Source of the DNA: an uncultured Collinsella sp.
GTDB taxonomy: Bacteria; Actinomycetota; Coriobacteriia; Coriobacteriales; Coriobacteriaceae
Reading direction: 5' to 3'
Length of the DNA stretch: 6,825 bases
Assembly: GCA_900547285.1 (NCBI GenBank)
Contig: URGF01000105.1
Location: 1-6,825 of the forward strand
The translations under genes and the position numbers were made by a program. Shown here piece by piece: positions 1 through 5,402 of the stretch. Within the stretch, counting starts at the first letter, position 1; each line of letters starts with the position of its first letter. The notes beneath the pieces are model-generated. The model saw nothing but the letters and a program-made list of their open reading frames with translations, did not search any database and was not told where the DNA came from.

Positions 1-840
1 GTGCGGACGGTCCTCGGAGGTGTCCACGGGCAGTGGCGCGTCCATGTAAGGATGCACCGGAAGCGCACCCCCATAGACATCACGATAAGCGGCATCAATT
101 TGATAGCGATAGGTCACCGAGAATGAGCGCTCACTCGAAGAAGACCACGAGGCGGTACGCGCCGAAGCATTCGCGGGGGCAACAACACCCTCCGGCGTCA
201 TATCGAGAACCTCGATATGAGACTGCTGACGGCAGGCAGCCGCGACGGGAAGCCAAGCGCAAACGGTCTCCCCTTCCAGAGCGCCGGGGACAGACACGGA
301 CGCTTTAAGCGTAATGACGCGAGCCAATCCGTTTTGCGACTCCATCTCCTTGAGCATCTCGTTGCGCAGTGCTATTCCGTCCGTAGAATCGGGCCGCATG
401 CCGGGAACCTCTTTGGGATATACGCGAAGCGAATCGAGGAAGTTGTCGAGAACGAACAGCTCGCCATCGATAAAGCGCCAGTCAATACGCTTACGATTAA
501 TCAGGTCATCAAACTGCTCTTCGATAAACTCTGGCCACTCCTCGCGAATCATCGCAATAGCCTGATCGCGCGACACCGAAAAATGAAGCGGCGTCTCGAG
601 CATGCGATACCGCTCGGCACGAACACAAGCAGCCAGCGAAGGCTCGGGGTTCTGCTCCAAAAGGCGATCGCAGGCAGCAACAGCCTGCGTCAAATACCCG
701 GCATCCTTAAGACGAAGAATCTCGGGCGGCAGTCCAACATCGAGATGACGAAAGTCATCACAGCGAACATCAACAGAGCAACCAACAGGACCCTCGTCAA
801 TAACCTTCCCATCCGAAGGCAGTACATTAATAACAGCCAT
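1..840 (-). CDS. Transglutaminase-like domain protein, N-terminal part (runs off the left edge)
   Basis: The reading frame is open from an ATG at 840-838 to the window edge: 280 codons with no stop, so the C-terminus is missing. A Shine-Dalgarno GGAG lies 7 nt before the ATG. Residues about 37-140 form a charged, probably helical region (LPPEILRLKDAGYLTQAVAACD at its start) with acidic and aromatic residues (EEWPEF, DWRFIDGELFV). Residues about 172-250 look like a beta-rich domain: VCAWLPVAAACRQQS, IEVLDMTP, then FSVTYRYQIDAAY. From memory this order matches large bacterial proteins whose catalytic transglutaminase/cysteine protease-like domain follows just after the point where this sequence ends. 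The Cys-His-Asp core is therefore not visible and activity cannot be judged. No signal peptide is seen, so a cytoplasmic location is likely. Codon use is rich in T-ending codons (GTT, GCT, ATT, CGT), clearly unlike the aldolase next door, which suggests modest expression. The substrate is unknown. Confidence 0.72.
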   Translation of the reverse strand, partial: MAVINVLPSDGKVIDEGPVGCSVDVRCDDFRHLDVGLPPEILRLKDAGYLTQAVAACDRLLEQNPEPSLAACVRAERYRMLETPLHFSVSRDQAIAMIREEWPEFIEEQFDDLINRKRIDWRFIDGELFVLDNFLDSLRVYPKEVPGMRPDSTDGIALRNEMLKEMESQNGLARVITLKASVSVPGALEGETVCAWLPVAAACRQQSHIEVLDMTPEGVVAPANASARTASWSSSSERSFSVTYRYQIDAAYRDVYGGALPVHPYMDAPLPVDTSEDRPH

Positions 841-868
841 ACCAAAACTCCAAGTCACTAGAACGCTT

Positions 869-881
869 GAAGCCCATTGTA
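869..881 (-). promoter_or_regulatory. Candidate promoter (-10 box) of the transglutaminase-like gene
   Basis: On the minus strand TACAAT (881-876) differs from the consensus TATAAT at one position and would start transcription near 869, giving a leader of about 28 nt with the GGAG ribosome site. No good -35 hexamer lies 16-18 nt upstream; that space is taken by the T-rich tail of the preceding terminator. The call rests on the -10 box and on the need for a start between the terminator and the gene. Confidence 0.35.
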
Positions 882-888
882 GCGAGAT

Positions 889-914
889 AAAAAGAAAGCC
901 CCACCAAGGGAGCC
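889..914 (-). terminator. Intrinsic terminator ending leftward transcription from the aldolase gene
   Basis: On the minus strand a short GC-rich hairpin (GGCTCC, loop CTTGGT, GGGGCT, with two G-T pairs) is followed directly by TTCTTTTT. This is the normal layout of a Rho-independent terminator. It lies 280 nt after the aldolase stop and about 49 nt before the next start codon, so it separates the two genes and places the repeat elements at 950-1172 in the aldolase 3' untranslated region. The stem is short and contains wobble pairs, so efficiency may be partial. Confidence 0.6.
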
Positions 915-949
915 ATCAACACCGCTGAACGGTAACCATATAACTAAAA

Positions 950-1035
950 TCAGACCAGTAACCCTGTAGCAAGTTAACAAAGGAGGCCCCGTTTCCCCGG
1001 AGCTGTTTCCGTCGCGCGACTTCTGGCAAAGCCAG
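950..1035. repeat. Intergenic repeat, copy A (5' half of a palindromic element)
   Basis: This 86-bp stretch and the one at 1049-1132 can be aligned end to end with few gaps and roughly four fifths of positions identical, including an unbroken 22-bp match (1014-1035 against 1111-1132). Shared blocks include GTAACCCTG, GCCCCGT, CCCCGGAGCTG and the mini-hairpin CTGGC-AAA-GCCAG. Copy A has no adjacent 3' arm of its own; after GCCAG the next 13 bp are unrelated and lead into copy B. It encodes no protein and carries no known IS feature. I read it as half of a REP- or MITE-like palindromic element, but the family is not one I recognise. Confidence 0.7.
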
Positions 1036-1048
1036 TAGCCATCTTAAT

Positions 1049-1132
1049 TCAGACTCGTAACCCTGCGGCGTTAAACGAAGGAAGCCCCGTCCCCCGGAGC
1101 TGTTTTCTTGGCGCGACTTCTGGCAAAGCCAG
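1049..1132. repeat. Intergenic repeat, copy B
   Basis: This is the second copy of the 84-86 bp repeat, in direct orientation with copy A and separated from it by 13 bp. Unlike copy A it continues straight into a complementary 3' arm (1133-1172). It differs from copy A mainly at CGTCCCCC versus CGTTTCCCC, at TTTTCTTG versus TTTCCGTC, and by small indels near GTTAAAC. There is no spacer-repeat periodicity, so it is not a CRISPR remnant. Confidence 0.7.
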
Positions 1133-1172
1133 GTGAGCGCGAGGGAAACAGCGTAGGGGAAACGGGGCCTCC
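1080..1172. repeat. Long imperfect palindrome (element hairpin) just after the aldolase stop
   Basis: The stretch folds almost completely on itself. GCCCCGT (1084-1090) pairs with ACGGGGC (1162-1168), CCCC (1092-1095) with GGGG (1156-1159), GCTGTTT (1099-1105) with AAACAGC (1146-1152), GCGC (1111-1114) with GCGC (1137-1140), and CTGGC with GCCAG around an AAA loop (1120-1132). The edge of the structure is 21 nt beyond the aldolase stop, so on the minus strand it would form at the 3' end of that mRNA. It could protect the mRNA from 3' exonucleases or slow polymerase. There is no real T-tract after it, so by itself it is a poor intrinsic terminator. Confidence 0.65.
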
Positions 1173-1193
1173 GGCGGGAAGTTAAACCGCTAC

Positions 1194-2060
1194 TTACGCC
1201 TTGTTGACGGAGCCAAACTCCTCCATGAGCTCCTTGGTGCGGGCAACGATGTTGTCGCGACCAGGCTTGAGGAGCTTGCGGGGGTCAAAGCCCTTGCCCT
1301 GCTGATCCTTGCCAGCCTCGATGTACTCGCGGACGCCCTTGGCGAAGACGAGCTGCAGGTCGGTGTTGACGTTGATCTTGGAGATGCCCAGGGAGATGGC
1401 CTTCTTGATCTGATCCTCGGGGATGCCGGTGCCACCGTGCAGAACGAGGGGCAGGTCACCGGTCTGGGCCTTAATCTCGCCCAGACGCTCGAAGGAAAGA
1501 CCAGCCCAGTCGGAGGGGTACACGCCGTGGATGTTGCCGATGCCGCAGGCGAGGAAGTCGACACCCAGGTCAGCGATCTGCTTGCACTCAGCAGGATCAG
1601 CGAGCTCGCCGCTGGAGGTCACGCCGTCCTCGGTGCCGCCGATGCCGCCGACCTCGGCCTCGATGGACATGCCCTTGGAGTGGGCAAGCTCAACGAGCTC
1701 CTTGGTGCGGTCGAGGTTAAGCTGGAAGGTCTCCTCATGAGAGCCGTCATACATGATGGACGTGAAGCCGGCCTCGATGCACTTGAAGCAGTCCTCGTAA
1801 GAACCGTGATCGAGGTGAAGGGCGACGGGAACGGTAACGCCCGTGGCCTCGACGGCAGCCTTGACCATATCGGCGCAGACCTTGAAACCGCCCATCCACT
1901 TAGCGGCACCAGCGGTGCACTGAAGGATCAGCGGAGACTTGGCCTCCTCGGCGGCCTGGAGAATAGCCAGGGTCCACTCGAGGTTGTTGGTGTTGAAGGC
2001 ACCAAGACCGTACTTGCCGGCCTCGGCCTTCTTGAGCATGTCTGCTGCGTTGACGAGCAT
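1194..2060 (-). CDS. fba: Class II fructose-bisphosphate aldolase
   Basis: This zinc enzyme reversibly cleaves fructose 1,6-bisphosphate into dihydroxyacetone phosphate and glyceraldehyde 3-phosphate in cytoplasmic glycolysis/gluconeogenesis. The 288-residue length is usual for the B. subtilis-type class II family (about 285). Visible motifs: HLDHGS with the catalytic Asp84 and zinc ligand His85; YDGSH at 104-108; EAEVGGIGGTEDG (134-146) with the family's conserved glutamates; GNIHGVYP with zinc ligand His178; LHGGTGIP with zinc ligand His208; KINVNTDLQ (228-236) for phosphate and substrate binding. The C-terminus EFGSVNKA is close to EFGSSNQA as I recall it for B. subtilis. I chose the ATG at 2060 because AGGAGG sits 8 nt before it and MLVNAADMLKKA matches family starts; a longer frame to 2117 has no such support. 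Codons are strongly biased to C/G endings, as expected for a very highly expressed gene. A tagatose-bisphosphate aldolase is the main alternative, but less likely. Confidence 0.95.
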   Translation of the reverse strand: MLVNAADMLKKAEAGKYGLGAFNTNNLEWTLAILQAAEEAKSPLILQCTAGAAKWMGGFKVCADMVKAAVEATGVTVPVALHLDHGSYEDCFKCIEAGFTSIMYDGSHEETFQLNLDRTKELVELAHSKGMSIEAEVGGIGGTEDGVTSSGELADPAECKQIADLGVDFLACGIGNIHGVYPSDWAGLSFERLGEIKAQTGDLPLVLHGGTGIPEDQIKKAISLGISKINVNTDLQLVFAKGVREYIEAGKDQQGKGFDPRKLLKPGRDNIVARTKELMEEFGSVNKA

Positions 2061-2093
2061 AAAAGAAACCTCCTGTAAGGTTGCTCCGATAAC

Positions 2094-2106
2094 GCCTGAG
2101 ATTTTA
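2094..2106 (-). promoter_or_regulatory. Candidate fba promoter with extended -10
   Basis: The minus strand reads TGGTAAAAT, an extended -10 (TG, one base, then TAAAAT at 2106-2101) one mismatch from TATAAT. The -35 position is weak (GTTTAA at 17-bp spacing), which fits extended -10 promoters. The predicted start near 2094 gives a leader of about 34 nt carrying the strong AGGAGG ribosome site. Confidence 0.5.
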
Positions 2107-2125
2107 CCACGGCGCACCCGAGCTT

Positions 2126-2221
2126 AAACGTTCGTTTGTTCACGAATATCGTCCAAACAGACTTTTTTTGACCGTTTGCCCTACGAAATCGACCCGTTGG
2201 GGAAAAATAGCTTGACGTTTG
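2126..2221. promoter_or_regulatory. Cluster of CGTTTG hexamers and a small inverted repeat upstream of fba
   Basis: CGTTTG occurs on the plus strand at 2133, 2173 and 2216, spaced 40 and 43 bp, close to whole helical turns. The two distal copies share more: TTGACCGTTTG and TTGACGTTTG. The proximal copy is part of a perfect inverted repeat AAACG-TT-CGTTT (2126-2137) that overlaps the -35 region of the fba promoter; CAAAC also occurs in the opposite orientation at 2154-2158. This could be a set of operator half-sites for a regulator of glycolysis, but no regulator is encoded here and short hexamers can recur by chance. Confidence 0.3.
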
Positions 2222-2258
2222 GACGCTTCTCGTGCTTCAAAAGCCGACTATTAAGCTA
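2203..2258 (-). terminator. Possible terminator after the MBL-fold hydrolase gene
   Basis: On the minus strand TAGCTT (2258-2253, beginning at the hydrolase stop codon itself) can pair with AAGCTA (2213-2208), which is followed at once by TTTTT (2207-2203). The loop is long (39 nt) but contains a small GCTT-TTG-AAGC hairpin. The outer stem is only 6 bp and AT-rich, so this is a weak candidate; read-through toward fba is possible. Confidence 0.3.
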
Positions 2259-2939
2259 AATCTGCATGAAAGGGTTCTGCATGAGCTCGCGTGTCATGGT
2301 GGTCGAATCGCCATGACCGGTTAGGCAAACGGTATCGGGCGGGAGAAGCCGGGCGAGCTTGGAGAGCGAGCGCAGAATCGCCGTCTCGTCGCCTCCAGAA
2401 AGATCGGTGCGGCCGTGCCCACCCGGAAACAGGGTGTCGCCCACAAAGGCAATGTTCCCCTGCTCGGTGGCAGCAAACAAGACGATCCCGCCCGGCGTAT
2501 GCCCTGGCGTCTCGATCACCTGCAGGTAGATATCGCCCACCTCGATAGCATCTTCCTCGGCGAGCAGGTGCGTCGGCTCCCCGGGGTCAGGCGTCTCAAT
2601 GCCCCACATAGCTCGCTGTTCCTCGATGTTCGCATGCGGCACCGCCACATCCTTAGCACACAGCTCATACTGGCAGCCCTCGCCAACGGTGGTTCGCACG
2701 CCTGCAACACCACCAACATGATCGGCATGGCCATGAGTGCATACGGCGCCAAACACGCGTACGCCGGGATGCTCGGCTCGAATATGTTCCACCAAACGCT
2801 CACCTTCCCATGCGGGGTCGATAATCACGCACTCATTGTCCGAAATAACAGCATAGCTATTGGTCTGAATGGGACCGTTTACGAGCGTCTCAATCTCGAC
2901 CGATCCCTTGGGAGTTAAATCCAAGGACACAGCACTCAT
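2256..2939 (-). CDS. MBL-fold metallohydrolase, glyoxalase II-like
   Basis: The 227-residue protein carries the full metal site of the metallo-beta-lactamase fold: THGHADHVGG with His69, His71, Asp73 and His74; ETPGHTPGG with His147; FVGDTLF with Asp168; and LTGHGD with His209. The segment GDTLFPGGHGRTDLSGG is typical of the small glyoxalase II/YcbL-like branch, whose members hydrolyse thioesters such as hydroxyacyl-glutathione or related compounds. The true substrate cannot be read from sequence, and Coriobacteriia need not use glutathione. It lacks the long C-terminal helical domain of classical glyoxalase II. No signal peptide is seen, so it is cytoplasmic. The ATG at 2939 has GAGGAG 6 nt upstream. 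The gene follows the rel gene with an 84-nt gap containing a strong hairpin. A hydrolase of this type close to rel is also a familiar arrangement in actinobacteria from general knowledge, so co-transcription is plausible. Confidence 0.88.
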   Translation of the reverse strand: MSAVSLDLTPKGSVEIETLVNGPIQTNSYAVISDNECVIIDPAWEGERLVEHIRAEHPGVRVFGAVCTHGHADHVGGVAGVRTTVGEGCQYELCAKDVAVPHANIEEQRAMWGIETPDPGEPTHLLAEEDAIEVGDIYLQVIETPGHTPGGIVLFAATEQGNIAFVGDTLFPGGHGRTDLSGGDETAILRSLSKLARLLPPDTVCLTGHGDSTTMTRELMQNPFMQI

Positions 2940-2959
2940 GCCCCTCTCCTCTCTATAGA

Positions 2960-2987
2960 ACTCGAGGCATCAAACGATGCCTCGAGT
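2960..2987 (-). terminator. Perfect 12-bp hairpin between rel and the MBL hydrolase
   Basis: ACTCGAGGCATC and GATGCCTCGAGT are perfect complements around a 4-nt loop (GTTT on the minus strand). It starts 36 nt after the rel stop and ends about 20 nt before the hydrolase start, just ahead of its ribosome site. The tail on the minus strand is TTCTATAG, not a real T-run, so it may be a partial terminator, an mRNA processing or stability element, or an attenuator setting hydrolase output below rel. The hairpin itself is certain; the role is inferred. Confidence 0.55.
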
Positions 2988-3023
2988 GTAGCGAATATCG
3001 ATAATGTGGCACGTTCGTCGCGA

Positions 3024-5384
3024 CTAAACGCGGCGCTTAAGCTGGGCTCCACCCTCGCCGGGCATCAAGCGACGCGCGTCGTAGACCGAGTCAACGCTGC
3101 TGATGGAGGCCAGCAGCGGATCCAGACCACTCGCGTCCGAGATCTCGACCATAAAGCGCAGGGTTGCAATACCCTCGCGGTTGGTCGACGTGGCGGCAGA
3201 AAGGATATTGCCGCCCGCATCGCCAATGGCAATGGTGACATCCTTGAGAAGGCCCATGCGGTCCAGGCACTCGACCACGATCTCGACCTGGAAGAGGGTG
3301 TCGGCAGCGCCGTCCCACTCCACTTCGATCATGCGCTCGGGATGCTCCATAAGACCCTTGACGTTGGGGCAATTGGCGCGATGCACCGAAACGCCACGAC
3401 CGCGCGTGATGAAGCCGACGATGTCGTCGCCCGTCACCGGATTGCAGCAATGCGCCAGACGGACCAGCAGGCCGCTGTTGCTCTCGCCCTTGACGATAAT
3501 GCCGTTGCTGGCGCTCTTGCCGCGCTTTTGCGGCTTGCGGTTGGAACCGCGGGCAGGCTGCTTGACGACCTCGGCAATAGCCTCGGCCTTGGAGAGCTGC
3601 TCCTCGGGCTTGGGGTCCAAGATTTGCTCGACCTTGTTACCCACAGCGCGAGGGGCAACCTTGCCGGCGCCGACGGCGGCAAACAGGTCCTCGAGCTGCT
3701 TGTAATTAAACTGCTCCGCCACGGCGTTGAGCGCACGCGTGGATCGCGGCGTAGAGATGCCATACCCGCGCTTGCGCAGGTCCTTGGCCAGTATATCGCG
3801 GCCGGCAGCAGCGTCATCGTCTTTGGTCGCGGCGGCGAAGTAACGGCGGATCTTTGACTTGGCGGAAGGCGTCTTAACGATCTTGAGCCAATCACGCGAC
3901 GGCTTGGAACTCTTGTTGGTCAGGATCTCGACACGGTCGCCCGTCTTGATCTCGTGCGTGAGCGGGGCCACCGCACCGTTGATCTTAGCGCCGACGCAGT
4001 GGTTTCCCACCTCGGTGTGAACGGCGTAGGCAAAGTCGAGCGGCGTGGAGCCGGCACGAAGCGCCATGACCTCGCCCTTGGGCGTAAAGACGAAGATCTC
4101 CTGATCGAAGAGGTCGACCTTCAGCGAATGTAGGTATTCCTTGGCATCGGTGATCTCGTCAGACGCAGCCCAATCGAGCGAATGTTTGAGCCAGTTAATC
4201 TGGTCGTCCAGACGCTGGGCATCATTGGTCTTAGACGCAGACGATCCGCCCGATTTCTTATACAGCCAGTGGGCGGCAATGCCGTACTCGGCCTGCTCGT
4301 GCATCTCGTAGGTACGAATCTGAATCTCGAGCGGACGAGCCGTGGGGCCGATAACCGTCGTGTGGAGCGACTGGTAGTTATTGACCTTGGGCATGGCGAT
4401 ATAGTCTTTAAAGCGCCCGGGCATGGGGTGCCACAGCGTATGCACCGCACCGAGCGTGGAGTAGCAATCGCGCACCGAATGCGTGATGACGCGCAGTGCC
4501 ACCAGGTCGTAGATCTCGGAAAATTCCTTGCCCTTGCGCTTCATCTTTTGGTAGATGGACCAATAGTGCTTGGAACGGCCGTTGATCTGGAAGTCCTCCA
4601 GGCCAATGCGGTTGAGCTCGTCGGTGAGTGTCTTGATGGTCTCGGCCAGATAGCGCTCACGGACCTCGCGCGACTCCGCCACCATGCGTGCGATGCGCTG
4701 GTAGGCGTCGGGTTCAAGGTAGAAGAAGGACAGGTCCTCGAGTTCCCATTTAATGGAGCTCATGCCCAGACGGTCGGCCAGGGGCGCATACACGTCCATG
4801 GTCTCGCGGGCCTTAAACAGGCGACGGTCCTCACGCAGGGCTGCAAGGGTGCGCATGTTGTGCAGACGGTCGGCAAGCTTAACGATGATGACGCGGATGT
4901 CCTTGGACATGGCGAGGAACATCTTTCGCAGCGTGAGCGCCTGTTTCTCGTCCATGCTGTCGACTTCGATGTTGGTGAGCTTGGTCACGCCATCGACGAG
5001 CTCGGCCACCGTATCGCCAAACAGGCCGGAAACATCGGCAAGCGAGGTCTCAGTATCTTCGACGGTATCGTGCAGCAGCGCGGCGCACACCACATCGCAG
5101 TCCATCTTGAGATCGGCCAAAATGATGGCCACCTCAACGGGATGGTTGATGTACATCTCACCCGAGCGACGCTTTTGGTTGCAGTGCTTCTCGGCAGCAA
5201 AGCAATAGGCCTGCTCCACCTTAGAAAAGTCGTCCTCATTCATATATTTGAGGCACAGGCGCTCCAGCTTGTCGTAGCTGTCCGCCATAATCTCAGGCGG
5301 CAGCTCATCGGCATGCTTATAGTGCTCCATCTCCGAAAACGGCTGGAGGGTGGAATCATGGGCGGTACGGGCTGCGGCATCCAT
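3024..5384 (-). CDS. relA: Bifunctional (p)ppGpp synthetase/hydrolase (Rel, RSH family)
   Basis: This makes and degrades the stringent-response alarmone (p)ppGpp on and off the ribosome. All domains of a long RSH protein are present in 786 residues. The HD hydrolase has His81, HDTVEDT (His105, Asp106, Glu109, Asp110) and ADRLHNMRT with Asp172, so hydrolysis should be intact. The synthetase (about 265-375) has GRSKHYWSIYQKM, YDLVALRVI with Asp293, NNYQSLHTT, and LEIQIRT with Glu353. The motif RFKD (324-327) is the form seen in bifunctional Rel/SpoT enzymes, not the EFDD form of synthetase-only RelA. The TGS domain is about 427-490, a linker rich in Lys/Arg about 605-625, the conserved Cys/His region HCCNP...HRANCPN 645-674, and ACT about 696-775. 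The ATG at 5384 follows AAGGGGA by about 5 nt; later Met codons (19, 33) have poorer spacing. It starts 15 nt behind the helicase stop, implying one operon. The name rel would be equally correct. Confidence 0.96.
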   Translation of the reverse strand: MDAAARTAHDSTLQPFSEMEHYKHADELPPEIMADSYDKLERLCLKYMNEDDFSKVEQAYCFAAEKHCNQKRRSGEMYINHPVEVAIILADLKMDCDVVCAALLHDTVEDTETSLADVSGLFGDTVAELVDGVTKLTNIEVDSMDEKQALTLRKMFLAMSKDIRVIIVKLADRLHNMRTLAALREDRRLFKARETMDVYAPLADRLGMSSIKWELEDLSFFYLEPDAYQRIARMVAESREVRERYLAETIKTLTDELNRIGLEDFQINGRSKHYWSIYQKMKRKGKEFSEIYDLVALRVITHSVRDCYSTLGAVHTLWHPMPGRFKDYIAMPKVNNYQSLHTTVIGPTARPLEIQIRTYEMHEQAEYGIAAHWLYKKSGGSSASKTNDAQRLDDQINWLKHSLDWAASDEITDAKEYLHSLKVDLFDQEIFVFTPKGEVMALRAGSTPLDFAYAVHTEVGNHCVGAKINGAVAPLTHEIKTGDRVEILTNKSSKPSRDWLKIVKTPSAKSKIRRYFAAATKDDDAAAGRDILAKDLRKRGYGISTPRSTRALNAVAEQFNYKQLEDLFAAVGAGKVAPRAVGNKVEQILDPKPEEQLSKAEAIAEVVKQPARGSNRKPQKRGKSASNGIIVKGESNSGLLVRLAHCCNPVTGDDIVGFITRGRGVSVHRANCPNVKGLMEHPERMIEVEWDGAADTLFQVEIVVECLDRMGLLKDVTIAIGDAGGNILSAATSTNREGIATLRFMVEISDASGLDPLLASISSVDSVYDARRLMPGEGGAQLKRRV

Positions 5385-5402
5385 CGAGGTCCCCTTCCCC
5401 TA
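5385..5402 (-). promoter_or_regulatory. Ribosome site of rel directly behind the helicase stop codon
   Basis: The minus strand reads TAG (helicase stop, 5402-5400), then GGGAAGGGGACCTCG, then the rel ATG. The only Shine-Dalgarno-like sequence, AAGGGGA, starts within a few bases of the stop, so a ribosome terminating on the helicase gene covers it. This favours translational coupling and leaves no room for a separate rel promoter in the gap; an internal promoter inside the helicase gene cannot be ruled out. Confidence 0.55.

Noticed and set aside
217..861. Plus-strand open frame of 214 codons
   Set aside because: It lies antisense over the transglutaminase-like gene, has no recognisable domain, and its composition is a mirror of the minus-strand coding sequence.
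950..1132. Two direct repeats as a CRISPR array remnant
   Set aside because: There are only two 84-86 bp units, 13 bp apart, internally palindromic and with no spacers or cas genes.
841..1193. A hidden small gene in the 353-nt gap
   Set aside because: I saw no frame with a start, ribosome site and meaningful length; the gap is explained by repeats, a terminator and a promoter.
1437..2078. Plus-strand open frame of 213 codons opposite fba
   Set aside because: It is an antisense shadow of a strongly biased gene; its Gly/Leu/Ala/Val-rich product has no motif and no ribosome site of note.
2061..2117. 19-residue N-terminal extension of the aldolase from the ATG at 2117
   Set aside because: It would place the candidate -10 box and the strong AGGAGG inside coding sequence, and class II aldolases begin at MLVNAADM-like sequence, so the ATG at 2060 is preferred.
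2163..2169. Run of seven T on the plus strand as a terminator tail
   Set aside because: There is no plus-strand gene to terminate, and no stable GC-rich stem precedes it.
3006..3857. Plus-strand open frame of 283 codons opposite the 3' half of rel
   Set aside because: It is antisense to the TGS-to-ACT region of rel and shows no independent coding evidence.
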